19,399 bases of DNA from Bacteroidia bacterium (GTDB lineage Bacteria; Bacteroidota; Bacteroidia; Cytophagales; Cyclobacteriaceae). A model generated the notes under the pieces. That model saw only the letters and a list, made by a program, of their open reading frames with translations. It did no database searches and was not told where the DNA came from. Below are positions 8,701 to 16,332 of this stretch, in pieces; the first letter of the stretch is position 1, and every line of letters begins with the position of its first letter. The DNA lies in contig JANXRR010000073.1 in assembly GCA_025356795.1 (NCBI GenBank), positions 1 to 19,399 of the forward strand, written 5' to 3'. The position numbers and the translations under genes were made by a program.

Positions 8701-8808
8701 TTTGTAATACCGGCTATGTATTCCTACTTATCCAGAAAAAGAAAACAAATTGATTTTGATAAAGAATTACATGCACCACAGCCAGAGGAAGTCGCTTATG
8801 AAGTTTAG
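5701..8808 (+). CDS. RND multidrug efflux pump, HAE1 (AcrB/MexB) type
   Basis: Inner-membrane proton-driven pump that exports hydrophobic or amphiphilic compounds through the adaptor and TolC channel. Its 1035 residues are typical of HAE1. It starts MNISELSIRRPVLTFVLNIL, the standard cytoplasmic tip plus TM1. Two large periplasmic loops separate TM1/TM2 and TM7/TM8. The proton-relay residues are all in place: D401 and D402 in GLVVDDGIVVTENI (TM4), K922 in GLVTKNGILIVEFA (TM10) and R954 in RLRLRPILMTSLAM (TM11), which I equate with AcrB D407/D408/K940/R971. Duplication of the two halves is visible in these paired segments. The last bases overlap the channel gene, indicating coupled translation. 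Substrate cannot be deduced; the carboxylates rule out a transport-dead protein, and the DD motif argues against the metal-exporting CusA class. Confidence 0.96.
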   Translation: MNISELSIRRPVLTFVLNILILLFGYIGFTFLGVRDYPAIDPPVINVSTSYAGANADIIESQITEPLEKSINGIAGIKNISSTSSVGTSNISIEFDLGIDLEAAANDVRDKVSQAQRSLPQDLTSTPVVSKGDAGGESIITMTVQSNSRNPLQLTEYANNVLVERLQTIPGVSSIRIWGEKKYAMRIWLDPAKLSAYSLTALDVQQALNRENVELPSGKIAGNATELTVRTFGRLYTEEEFEDVIIKSSEIGEIKLKDIGQAVLGPENEETALKESRVPMIGLAINPLPGSNYVAIADAFYKRYAQIKLEIPEDIRVNIIMDQTKFITRSISEVQETLVISIILVVLIIYLFFRDFLIALRPLIDIPVSLVATFFIMYVLGFSINVLTMLGIVLATGLVVDDGIVVTENIYKKLERGMNKYQAAQEGSKEIFFAVVSTSITLAVVFLPIIFLQGFVGRLFREFGIVVAGAVLVSAFVSLTLTPVLSVKLTRSAHKHSRFYNFTEPFFVGMESGYQRWLSSFMKIRWVAFVIIALCVGSIYIIGSTIQSELAPLEDRNQFRLAVSAPEGTSYDYMDNYVDKLTQFVMDSVGEYRTALSVTAPGFTGSGSVNSGFVRVTLSDPKERKRSQQQVVDMVSKNLAKFQEGRAFPIQEQTIAVNRRGGLPVQFVIQNNNFDKLQKVLPKFLEAANNDPSLQGIDIDLKFNKPELKIKINRLKATQLGISVQDISQTLQLAYSNLRFGYFTKEGKQYQVMGQVTRINRDDPDDLKKLYVRTKSGQLVSIDNVVSIEESTTPPSLYHFNRYKSATISAGLAPGKTIGDGIKVMQEIAKKELDDTFTTSLAGSSRDFADSSSNTSFAFILALVLIYLILSAQFESFVDPLTIMLTVPLAISGAFISLYIFKQTLNIFSEIGMIMLIGLVTKNGILIVEFANKKREEGLSRIDAVLEASRLRLRPILMTSLAMVLGSLPLALSLGDASTSRIPLGIVIVGGVMFSLVLTLFVIPAMYSYLSRKRKQIDFDKELHAPQPEEVAYEV

Positions 8809-10114
8809 TTTTTTCGTCCTCGTAATTATTGGAGTAAGTTGTCAATTTGCGATAGCACAAAAAGAAGTAACTCTGGATGAAGTTGTTTCTGTCGCTATCC
8901 AGAAAAATTTTGATGTACGGCTAGTTCAAAATGCAGCCGCTACCACAACCACTAATAATAATTTGGCAGTTGGCGGATTTCTTCCTGTGGTAAACGGATT
9001 TGCCAGCTACACTACTTTTAATAATGACTCTAAGAATATTACTTTTGCCGATGTTGAAACCAACAGATATGGAGCAGTTACTACTAATCAAAATGCCTCC
9101 GCGCAATTAGTGTGGACCTTGTTTGACGGAACAAGAATGTTTGCTACGCGAAAGCGCATTGAACAACTATCCGAACTGGGTGAAATTAATGTTAAGAACC
9201 AGATGATGAACTCAACGGCTAGCGTCATGACTAACTATTTTAATATTGTAAGGCAGAAGCAACAGTTGCAGGCCATTGTGGAACTAACCTCTGTAAATGA
9301 AGAACGCGTAAAGCTTGCCGAACGAAAACTTAATGTAGGCACTGGCAGTAAGCCTGAACTATTGCAAGCTAAAGTTGATTTGAATGTTCAACGGGTGCAG
9401 GCACTGCTTCAAGAAACATTGATACAGCAGTTAAAAGACCAACTTAATAATTTAGTAGGCATGGCCTTACCCGAAGTATATGATATTTCCGATAGTATAC
9501 CTATCAATTCAAGTTTGACTTTAGAATCGATAATTCAGGATATTGAATTAAGCAACCAATCAATTCTAGCAGCTAAAAAAAATATTGATGTAGCTACCAC
9601 TGCTGTTTGGGAAAATAAGGCCACACGTTCACCGGTCATCAATTTTAATTCATCCTATAATTTTTCCAAGCAAGAAAATAAGCTTCAGGTGAGCCCAGTG
9701 TCGCAGCAATTTTCACAAACTAACGGATACAACTATGGTTTTTCACTTACCATTCCCATTTTAAATACTTTTAATGTAAAACGTAATATAGCCCAATCAC
9801 AAATCACGTTAGAACGTCAAAAATTAGTGTTAGAACAACTTACCGCCTTTGCAGTGGTAGGGGTTAAAAACGCCTTTGCAAGTTATGAGAACTCGAAAAA
9901 AACCTTAACCATACAAGAGGAAAATTTATTGTTGGCCAAAGAGAACGTAAAGATTGCATTAGAAGGTTTTAAACGTGGAATTAACACCTACATTGAACTA
10001 CGTACAGCGCAGCAAAGTTTGGCTGATGTGTATAATCAATTGATTGCCGCAAGGTATAATACCAAAGTAGCTGAGATTGAGTTGCTAAGATTAAAAGGTG
10101 GATTATTGAAATAG
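8798..10114 (+). CDS. TolC-like outer-membrane efflux channel protein (OEP family)
   Basis: Trimeric outer-membrane channel that completes the tripartite RND system. I choose the ATG at 8798 rather than the in-frame ATG at 8750, because 8798 gives a clean signal peptide (MKFSFFVLVIIG, cleavage after AIA before QKEV) and the shorter, usual 11-nt overlap with the pump gene. AGAGGAAG lies just upstream as a possible ribosome binding site. The 438-residue product has two repeated OEP halves. Each has long coiled-coil helices (about 115-210, including RQKQQLQAIVELTSVNEER and KLNVGTGSKPELLQAKVDL; and about 340-430, including ALEGFKRGINTYIELRTAQQ) and beta-strand stretches such as NGYNYGFSLTIPIL. 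A VSC triplet inside the signal could instead be read as a lipobox, which is less likely. Confidence 0.93.
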   Translation: MKFSFFVLVIIGVSCQFAIAQKEVTLDEVVSVAIQKNFDVRLVQNAAATTTTNNNLAVGGFLPVVNGFASYTTFNNDSKNITFADVETNRYGAVTTNQNASAQLVWTLFDGTRMFATRKRIEQLSELGEINVKNQMMNSTASVMTNYFNIVRQKQQLQAIVELTSVNEERVKLAERKLNVGTGSKPELLQAKVDLNVQRVQALLQETLIQQLKDQLNNLVGMALPEVYDISDSIPINSSLTLESIIQDIELSNQSILAAKKNIDVATTAVWENKATRSPVINFNSSYNFSKQENKLQVSPVSQQFSQTNGYNYGFSLTIPILNTFNVKRNIAQSQITLERQKLVLEQLTAFAVVGVKNAFASYENSKKTLTIQEENLLLAKENVKIALEGFKRGINTYIELRTAQQSLADVYNQLIAARYNTKVAEIELLRLKGGLLK

Positions 10115-10184
10115 ATAAGATCACTCCGTTTTTCCTTTTCGAGAATTATTTGTCAAATTCGTGTTCCATTAAATTATTAATCTC

Positions 10185-10496
10185 ATGAAAAAAATAATAA
10201 CAATTGCCTTCTTTCTTTTCTTTGGTCTTGCTATCAAAGGCTTTAGTCAAACGGTATATGCCTCCGATAAAGGTGAGAAGTACCATACTGCAGATTGCAA
10301 ACTATCTGGTGATGCAAAAGACCTAACCCTTGCTGCCGCAAAAAAGGCGGGCAAAACAGGGTGCGGCATTTGCAAACCTGATGATCATTTAAAAGACAAA
10401 ACTGCCCAATGCAGCGGCAAAACTGCCGATGGCACGCGCTGCAAAAGAATGACGGGCAATAAAGAAGGCAAATGCTTTCAACACAAAGCCGCTTAG
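10185..10496 (+). CDS. Small secreted Cys/His-rich protein with two putative metal-binding modules
   Basis: A 103-residue protein; no firm function recognised. A signal peptide (about 1-22: lysines, an Ile/Phe-rich core, then KGFSQ) indicates export. The mature part has two modules. The first, 24-65, reads YASDKGEKYHTADCKL, then an Ala/Lys stretch, then GCGICKP; it resembles the short Ada-like YHxxxC...CxxCxP segment found at the ends of various bacterial proteins, with H34, C38, C60 and C63 as possible ligands. The second, 76-100, is CSGKTADGTRCKRMTGNKEG followed by KCFQH, a pattern seen in small uncharacterised domains, with C76, C86, C97 and H100 as possible ligands. Each module therefore has four ligand-type residues. 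The gene lies 70 nt after the efflux operon in the same direction but is probably separate. Confidence 0.75.
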   Translation: MKKIITIAFFLFFGLAIKGFSQTVYASDKGEKYHTADCKLSGDAKDLTLAAAKKAGKTGCGICKPDDHLKDKTAQCSGKTADGTRCKRMTGNKEGKCFQHKAA

Positions 10497-10540
10497 TCGG
10501 AGACTGATTCGCACCCCATAGATACGTTTTTAATTTTAGA

Positions 10541-10577
10541 TTCCTTCATTGCGAGTCTGTCGCGCGCGAAGCAATCT
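10541..10577. repeat. Possible dispersed palindromic intergenic repeat
   Basis: The segment contains CATTGCGAG, then GTCGCGCGCGAAGCAATC. ATTGC (10548-10552) and GCAAT (10571-10575) form an imperfect hairpin. This strongly resembles the short ATTGCGAG...CGAAGCAATC palindromes scattered between genes in many bacteria. Its GC-rich centre stands out from the surrounding AT-rich spacer. Only one copy is seen in this window, so repeat status rests on resemblance. Confidence 0.45.
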
Positions 10578-10603
10578 GAACCCATTTATATAACCAAGAC
10601 TAT

Positions 10604-11500
10604 ATGATCTACCAACCACTTCATCCCAACGGCCCCACGTTCTCACGAATCATTGCGGGGGCTTGGCGATGGCATACTGTTTCGCAACAAGGGCTCGAAC
10701 GCCTAATCCATACTTCATTAGATAACGGTATAACCACCTTCGACCATGCCGATATTTATGGCGATCATGGCAATGAGAAGTTATTCGGAGATGTATTGCG
10801 AATGAACCCATCGCTAAAAAAAACAATGCAATTGGTGAGCAAGTGTGGAATCAAATTTCAATCCCCACACAGGCCTGCTACGTGGGCAAAGCATTACGAT
10901 ACTTCAAAAGAACATATAGTTTGGTCTGCAGAAAATTCATTAACGCAATTAAATACTGATCATCTTGATCTATTATTGATTCACCGGCCTGATCCGTTAA
11001 TGAATCCAACTGAAATTGCTGAGGCATTTAGCTCACTTAAGCATGCCGGAAAAGTTTTGCATTTTGGGGCCTCTAATTTTACACCTGCTCAGTTTGACAA
11101 TCTTCAAAGCTATTTGTCATTTCCACTGGTCACAAACCAGATAGAGATTTCATTATTCTTGCCTCAACCTTTCTTCGATGGAAGTCTTGATAACTTAATG
11201 AAGCACCGCGCCACAGCAATGGCTTGGTCTCCGCTCGGGGGCGGGAAATTTTTGACAGCCGAAAACGAAATTGGAAGTAGAGTTCTTAATGGACTAAACT
11301 TATTAGCGTACAAATATCAAGCAACACCCAGTCAACTTTTAATAGCTTGGTTGTTCAGGCATCCTTCACAAATATTCCCAGTGATAGGCACTACCAAACC
11401 AGAACGGATTGCAGAAAGTATTAAATCACTTGACATAACTATCGATCGTCAAGATTGGTTTGAGATGTTGAAGTGGGTTACGGGTGTAGATGTACCTTAG
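10604..11500 (+). CDS. Aldo/keto reductase (YdhF-like)
   Basis: Cytoplasmic NAD(P)H-dependent oxidoreductase of the aldo/keto reductase superfamily, reducing aldehydes or ketones; the true substrate is unknown. The 298-residue TIM barrel is normal in length. The catalytic tetrad is intact: D47 and Y52 in FDHADIYG, K80 in LVSKCGI, and H127 in DLLLIHRPDP. Other family marks are HFGASNF (strand 6 region), NQIEIS, AWSPLGGGKF, and the nucleotide-binding end VIGTTKPERIAESIKSL. The motif spacing and the Trp/His-rich start (GAWRWH) fit the E. coli YdhF subgroup. It stands alone between the small secreted protein (107 nt upstream) and uvrA (86 nt downstream). Family certain, reaction not. Confidence 0.93.
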   Translation: MIYQPLHPNGPTFSRIIAGAWRWHTVSQQGLERLIHTSLDNGITTFDHADIYGDHGNEKLFGDVLRMNPSLKKTMQLVSKCGIKFQSPHRPATWAKHYDTSKEHIVWSAENSLTQLNTDHLDLLLIHRPDPLMNPTEIAEAFSSLKHAGKVLHFGASNFTPAQFDNLQSYLSFPLVTNQIEISLFLPQPFFDGSLDNLMKHRATAMAWSPLGGGKFLTAENEIGSRVLNGLNLLAYKYQATPSQLLIAWLFRHPSQIFPVIGTTKPERIAESIKSLDITIDRQDWFEMLKWVTGVDVP

Positions 11501-11521
11501 GTTTTTAGCCGGATAAATGTG

Positions 11522-11552
11522 TTGTATTAAAACATTCTCAGCGTCATCTTTG
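11522..11552 (+). promoter_or_regulatory. Probable uvrA promoter
   Basis: TTG (11522-11524), a 20-nt spacer, then CATCTTTG (11545-11552), one mismatch from TAnnTTTG. Spacing fits the Bacteroidetes promoter, and it leaves a leader of roughly 30 nt to the uvrA ATG. No SOS-box-like dyad was noticed. Confidence 0.45.
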
Positions 11553-11586
11553 TATTAGTGTCGGAATTAACCGATTAACAATTTCC

Positions 11587-14433
11587 ATGTCTAAAATTTC
11601 TGTTCAAAAATCTACCGATATAAGTGGCCACGATTTTATTGAAATCATTGGTGCGCGTGAGCATAATTTAAAAAACATTAGTGTAAGCTTTCCGCGCAAC
11701 AAACTGGTAGTGCTTACAGGCATAAGTGGAAGCGGCAAATCTTCGTTGGCATTTGATACAATCTATGCCGAAGGCCAGCGCAGGTATATGGAAAGTTTTT
11801 CTGCGTATGCGCGAAGCTTTATCGGCAACCTTGAGCGTCCCGATGTGGACAAGATAAATGGGTTAAGTCCTGTCATTTCTATTGAACAAAAAACCACTTC
11901 GCGAAATCCGCGCTCTACAGTTGGCACGGTTACCGAAATTTATGACTTCATGCGCTTGTTGTATGCGCGAGCAGGTGAAGCATTCTCATACGAAACTGGC
12001 GAAAAGATGGTGCGGCAGTCTGAAGATCAAATGCTAGATTCAGTCTTCCAAAATTATTCCGGTAAAAAGCTAACACTTCTCGCACCTATTGTAAAAGGGA
12101 GAAAAGGCCATTACCGCGAATTGTTTATTCAGATCCGTAAGCAAGGTTATTTAAAAGTAAGGGTGGATGGGGTGTTGCAAGACATTGTTCCCAAGATGCA
12201 GGTAGACCGTTTTAAGATTCATGATATTGAAATTGTGGTGGATAGGATTGTGGTAGATGCTAAAGACCGTTATCGCATCAGTCAGTCTGTGGCCAAAGCG
12301 TTGAAAGAGGGCAAAGGTATTATCATGATTATGGAAGAGAATGAGAAAGTACACCATTTCTCTAAATTTCTGATGGATCCAAAAACCGGATTGTCGTACG
12401 ATGAGCCTGCACCTAATAATTTTTCGTTCAACTCTCCTTATGGTGCATGCCCTATCTGTAATGGCTTGGGTCAGATAGAAGAAATTACTGAGGATTCAGT
12501 TATACCCGATAAAAAATTAAGTATCAGTCGTGGAGCAATTTTACCGCTCGGTGAGTATCGCGACATTTGGATATTCAAAAAGATTGAAGCCATCCTCAAA
12601 AAATTCAAATTAAATCTGAATACCCCCATCAAAGAAATTCCTAAAGAGGCATTAAAAGTGTTGTTATATGGCGATGATGAGCCAGTAGCTGTTGCCTCCG
12701 TGAAATATCCAGGCACAGAATGGAACACACAGTTTGAAGGCATCATCAACTTTCTGCAGAAGCAAAAAGATGATGGCTCAGAAGCAATCAGAAAATGGGT
12801 AGATGATTTCACCATCACTAAAGTTTGTCCTGAATGCGATGGAGCAAGGCTTAAAAAAGAATCGCTCCACTTTTTAATCGACCGTAAAAATATTGCTCAG
12901 TTAGCATCACTTAATATCAAGAAACTACAGCAGTGGTTTACCAATCTTGAAGATCGCATCAACGATAAGCAAAGAGTTATTGCAACAGAAATTCTTAAAG
13001 AAATCAGAAAACGCATCGGTTTTTTATTAGATGTTGGATTGGAGTATTTACATCTCAATCGCCCGCTACGAACATTAAGTGGAGGTGAAGCACAACGCAT
13101 TCGATTGGCCACTCAGATAGGAACACAATTAGTAGGAGTGCTATATATACTTGATGAACCCAGTATTGGCCTTCATGCGCGCGATAACGTAAAACTCATA
13201 AAAGCACTTAAAGACCTTCGCGATTTGGGCAACTCAGTAATTGTAGTGGAGCACGATAAAGAGATGATGCTTGAATCGGATTACATCATTGACATTGGGC
13301 CTGGTGCAGGGAGGCATGGAGGTAATGTTGTTGCTGAAGGTGATCCTAAAACTTTCTTAAAAAGCAACGGTACCACCTCTCAATATTTAAGCGGAAAGAG
13401 TGGGATCACTTATTCTAAGGATCGAAGAAAGGGAAGTGGGGAAAAACTTTCGTTGATGGGCGCCACAGGAAATAATCTTAAAAATGTAGATCTGAATCTG
13501 TCGTTAGGCACTTTCATTTGCATTACAGGAGTTTCTGGAAGCGGCAAATCAACTTTGATCCATGATACGTTGTTTCCCATTCTCAATCAATATTTTTTCA
13601 ATTCACACAAAGAACCACTTCCGTACACAAAAATTGAAGGGCTTACATTGATTGACAAAGTTATAGAAGTAGATCAATCCCCCATAGGCAGAACACCGCG
13701 ATCTAATCCAGTAACCTATACTGGCGTATTCACCGACATTCGTGATTTGTTCTCTCAACTTCCCGAAGCAAAAATCAGAGGCTATAAAACAGGTCGCTTC
13801 TCGTTTAATGTAAAGGGCGGCCGTTGTGAAACATGCGAAGGTGCAGGCCTACGTTTAATTGAAATGGAATTTCTGCCATATGTTTTTGTGCCCTGCGAAA
13901 CGTGCAAAGGCAAACGATACAATCGCGAAACCTTAGAAGTGAGGTTTAAAGGCAAATCAATTTCTGATGTACTCGATATGACGGTTGAAGAAGCCATATT
14001 GTATTTTGAAAATCAACCTAAAATCTTGAGAAAGATTCAAACATTGGGTGAAGTTGGTTTAGGATATATTTCATTAGGTCAACATGCAACTACCCTTTCT
14101 GGCGGTGAAGCTCAGCGTGTGAAACTGGCAACCGAACTTTCCAAACGAGACACTGGCAAAACTCTTTATATTTTAGATGAGCCAACCACAGGTTTACACT
14201 TTCAAGACATTAGTCATTTGTTAGATGTACTTCAAAAATTGGTTGACAAAGGCAATACTGTTTTGGTAATAGAACATAACATGGATGTAATAAAATCATC
14301 GGACCATATTATAGACCTTGGCCCGGAAGGCGGTGAAGGTGGAGGTCGCATTGTGGCGAAAGGCACTCCCGAAGAAGTAGCCAAAAACCCAGCAAGCTTT
14401 ACAGGAAAATATCTTTTGCAGGAATTGAATTGA
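11587..14433 (+). CDS. uvrA: Excinuclease ABC subunit A
   Basis: UvrA is the ATP-dependent damage-recognition dimer of nucleotide excision repair; it finds lesions and loads UvrB. The 948-residue product matches the family length and carries two ABC ATPase modules. Walker A motifs are GISGSGKS (K51) and GVSGSGKS (K654). The signature motifs are LSGGEAQR at about 497-504 and 837-844, each followed by a Walker B (YILDEPS; YILDEPT) and a switch His (VVEHD; VIEHN). Two zinc-binding Cys sets are complete: C288/C291 with C414/C417, and C747/C750 with C770/C773. All key residues are intact, so the protein should be active. The start MSKISVQKSTDI precedes the conserved IIGAREHNLKNI. A stem-loop follows the stop. 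Confidence 0.98.
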   Translation: MSKISVQKSTDISGHDFIEIIGAREHNLKNISVSFPRNKLVVLTGISGSGKSSLAFDTIYAEGQRRYMESFSAYARSFIGNLERPDVDKINGLSPVISIEQKTTSRNPRSTVGTVTEIYDFMRLLYARAGEAFSYETGEKMVRQSEDQMLDSVFQNYSGKKLTLLAPIVKGRKGHYRELFIQIRKQGYLKVRVDGVLQDIVPKMQVDRFKIHDIEIVVDRIVVDAKDRYRISQSVAKALKEGKGIIMIMEENEKVHHFSKFLMDPKTGLSYDEPAPNNFSFNSPYGACPICNGLGQIEEITEDSVIPDKKLSISRGAILPLGEYRDIWIFKKIEAILKKFKLNLNTPIKEIPKEALKVLLYGDDEPVAVASVKYPGTEWNTQFEGIINFLQKQKDDGSEAIRKWVDDFTITKVCPECDGARLKKESLHFLIDRKNIAQLASLNIKKLQQWFTNLEDRINDKQRVIATEILKEIRKRIGFLLDVGLEYLHLNRPLRTLSGGEAQRIRLATQIGTQLVGVLYILDEPSIGLHARDNVKLIKALKDLRDLGNSVIVVEHDKEMMLESDYIIDIGPGAGRHGGNVVAEGDPKTFLKSNGTTSQYLSGKSGITYSKDRRKGSGEKLSLMGATGNNLKNVDLNLSLGTFICITGVSGSGKSTLIHDTLFPILNQYFFNSHKEPLPYTKIEGLTLIDKVIEVDQSPIGRTPRSNPVTYTGVFTDIRDLFSQLPEAKIRGYKTGRFSFNVKGGRCETCEGAGLRLIEMEFLPYVFVPCETCKGKRYNRETLEVRFKGKSISDVLDMTVEEAILYFENQPKILRKIQTLGEVGLGYISLGQHATTLSGGEAQRVKLATELSKRDTGKTLYILDEPTTGLHFQDISHLLDVLQKLVDKGNTVLVIEHNMDVIKSSDHIIDLGPEGGEGGGRIVAKGTPEEVAKNPASFTGKYLLQELN

Positions 14434-14435
14434 AT

Positions 14436-14452
14436 AAAGGCTTTGAGCCTTT
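14436..14452 (+). terminator. Stem-loop just after uvrA
   Basis: AAAGGCT (14436-14442), loop TTG, AGCCTTT (14446-14452): a perfect 7-bp hairpin 3 nt after the stop codon. No T-run follows (GAGTTGC), so it may be a weak terminator or an RNA-stabilising 3' structure. Confidence 0.35.
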
Positions 14453-14455
14453 GAG

Positions 14456-14512
14456 TTGCAAGCTTCAGGGTGGGTATTGTAAGCTCGTAATTTGCAGCTC
14501 GTAACTCGAAAC
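14456..14512. repeat. Degenerate 14-nt intergenic repeat units
   Basis: Three related 14-mers: TTGCAAGCTTCAGG (14456-14469), TTGTAAGCTCGTAA (14477-14490) and TTTGCAGCTCGTAA (14491-14504), followed by a partial unit, CTCGAAAC. GCTCGTAA is repeated exactly with a 14-nt period. It fills the 85-bp spacer between uvrA and the sensor kinase. It resembles intergenic repeats I recall from Cytophagales genomes, but only this copy is visible. Confidence 0.4.
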
Positions 14513-14518
14513 TAAAAA

Positions 14519-15562
14519 ATGCTCAACAAAGAACGACTTTATTGGAGTTTGCAAATAGGGGGTTGGACTTTCTATGCATTAGTACAGCTCGTTTTTAGTT
14601 TCCTTGCCGCCAACATTCAAGGGTTGAGTAAGCAGCGAATTCTATTTCTCCTCTTAGAAGCCTTCTTATGTTTATTGGTTACCCACGGTTATAGAATTGT
14701 TATGAACCGTTGGAAGTGGCTAAGCCTTGGGCTTCAACGAGTCATACCGAGAGTCTTTGTAAGCATGTTTTGTTTAGGTGTAATTATTTATTTTTTAAGA
14801 ATACCCATTTCTTATCCCTTAGGGTTATTTGTAAGGTCTGCCTTTAATGCAACAAAAATTATTAATGGTGTTTTATTTTATAGCATCATATTCTTTATCT
14901 GGACGGTCATGTATTTTATCTACAATTACTTTGAACGATACAACACCTCTTTAAAGCTTGAGGCTTCTATAAAAGAGATAGAATTAAACAATTTGAAATC
15001 TCAATTGAATCCACACTTTATCTTTAATGCACTTAATAGCATTAGAGCGTTGGTGGATGAAAACCCTAGCAAATCGAAACAAGCCATTAATCAACTTTCC
15101 AATATTTTGAGAAACTCATTAACCACAACAAAACGAGGCCTAACAAGTTTTAATGATGAACTAAAAGTGGTAGAAGACTATCTCGGTTTAGAAAGCATAC
15201 GCTTTGAAGAACGCTTAAAAATCAAGTATGATATTGACCCTGAGTCTAGCCAATTTTTAGTGCCACCTCTAATGATTCAAACACTAGTTGAAAATGGAAT
15301 CAAACATGGCATATCAAAATTGACCGAAGGTGGCGTAATTGAATTGACCACTAAAGTAGAGCATGACTACCTCAAAATTCAAATACGAAATAGCGGGCAT
15401 TACCATTTTAAGAATGCACCAAAAAAAAAGGAGATTGGGCTAGGGCTGGAAAATACAAAGCAGCGCTTAAAATTGATTTATGAAAACGATGCTTCCTTTA
15501 GAATTCTCAACGAAAACAATACTTTTGTCTTAACTGAAATATTAATACCTCACTTATATTAA
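14519..15562 (+). CDS. LytS-type sensor histidine kinase
   Basis: A membrane sensor kinase that phosphorylates the adjacent LytTR regulator. Its 347 residues have four hydrophobic segments in the N-terminal half (about 13-32, 40-61, 79-97, 114-138), and no periplasmic sensor domain of any size. A short coiled coil leads to the His_kinase (LytS/YehU family) domain: the phospho-acceptor is H166 in SQLNPHFIFNALNSIRALVD, the ATP-binding N box is E258-N-G-I-K-H-G, and the G box is GLGLENTKQRL near residue 306. The order and motifs are typical of the many four-helix LytS kinases of Bacteroidota. The response regulator gene follows after 19 nt. The stimulus cannot be inferred. Confidence 0.93.
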   Translation: MLNKERLYWSLQIGGWTFYALVQLVFSFLAANIQGLSKQRILFLLLEAFLCLLVTHGYRIVMNRWKWLSLGLQRVIPRVFVSMFCLGVIIYFLRIPISYPLGLFVRSAFNATKIINGVLFYSIIFFIWTVMYFIYNYFERYNTSLKLEASIKEIELNNLKSQLNPHFIFNALNSIRALVDENPSKSKQAINQLSNILRNSLTTTKRGLTSFNDELKVVEDYLGLESIRFEERLKIKYDIDPESSQFLVPPLMIQTLVENGIKHGISKLTEGGVIELTTKVEHDYLKIQIRNSGHYHFKNAPKKKEIGLGLENTKQRLKLIYENDASFRILNENNTFVLTEILIPHLY

Positions 15563-15581
15563 ATTAACCAACATATTATTA

Positions 15582-16298
15582 ATGAAGGCACTGATTGTAG
15601 ATGACGAACGCTTGGCACGAAAGGAACTAATGAAGTTATTGGAAGAACATCCATTTATTGAGATTGTAGGCGAAGCTGTAAATGCAGATGAAGCAGATAA
15701 AATGATTGATGAACTAAATCCTGATCTGCTCTTTTTGGATATTCAAATGCCAGGCCGTACTGGGTTTCAATTGCTGGAGTCATTAGATTCTGTGCCGATG
15801 GTGGTTTTCACAACTGCCTACGATGAATTTGCACTAAAGGCCTTTGAAGTAAACGCACTAGACTACCTCCTAAAACCAATTACGGCAGATAGACTTTCAG
15901 ATGCTATTCATAAAATTCAGGAAAAAGAAAGATCAAAAAGCGGAAGAGCCAGAGATAAAAAATTGGGATTGGAAGATCAGGTATTTGTGAAGGATGGTGA
16001 CCGGTGCTGGTTTGTTGGCCTCAACAATGTTCGCCTATTTGAATCTGATGGAAATTATATAAAGGTTTATTTTGATGCCAACAGGCCCATGATTCACAAG
16101 TCACTCAATGCCTTAGATGAGAAATTAGATGAACGTGCTTTTTTTAGAGCAAGCCGCAAACATATTGTTAACCTTAGTTGGGTCGAAGCAATTGAACCTT
16201 GGTTTAATGGAGGTTTAATGGTGAAACTTAAAGGTGGCGATAAAGTGGAAGTTAGCCGCAGGCAAGCCGCTAAGTTTAAAGATATGATGTCGCTTTAA
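15582..16298 (+). CDS. LytTR-family response regulator
   Basis: A DNA-binding partner of the upstream kinase. Its 238 residues have a receiver domain at about 1-120, with acidic residues D7, D8 and E9 in IVDDERLARKE, phospho-acceptor D53 in LLFLDIQMPGRTGF, the conserved Thr in VVFTTAYDEFALKAFE, and Lys in DYLLKPI. It is joined by a Lys/Arg-rich linker (about 120-135) to a LytTR DNA-binding domain at about 137-236 (LFESDGNYIKVYFD, FFRASRKHIVNLSWVE, VEVSRRQAAKFK). All switch residues are present. No adjacent target gene or direct-repeat LytTR site was recognised, so the regulon is unknown. It ends 34 nt from the convergent 121-residue gene. Confidence 0.95.
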   Translation: MKALIVDDERLARKELMKLLEEHPFIEIVGEAVNADEADKMIDELNPDLLFLDIQMPGRTGFQLLESLDSVPMVVFTTAYDEFALKAFEVNALDYLLKPITADRLSDAIHKIQEKERSKSGRARDKKLGLEDQVFVKDGDRCWFVGLNNVRLFESDGNYIKVYFDANRPMIHKSLNALDEKLDERAFFRASRKHIVNLSWVEAIEPWFNGGLMVKLKGGDKVEVSRRQAAKFKDMMSL

Positions 16299-16332
16299 TT
16301 GCCCTATAAATTGGCTTCTAGCTTGTTTATGT

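Noticed and set aside
8750..8797. Upstream start codon for the TolC-like gene
   Set aside because: It would put a charged 16-residue extension before a clean signal peptide and lengthen the overlap with the pump gene; the ATG at 8798 is a better start.
12471..12818. A 115-codon reverse-strand open frame inside uvrA
   Set aside because: Shadow of uvrA; the sense frame carries all family motifs through this segment.
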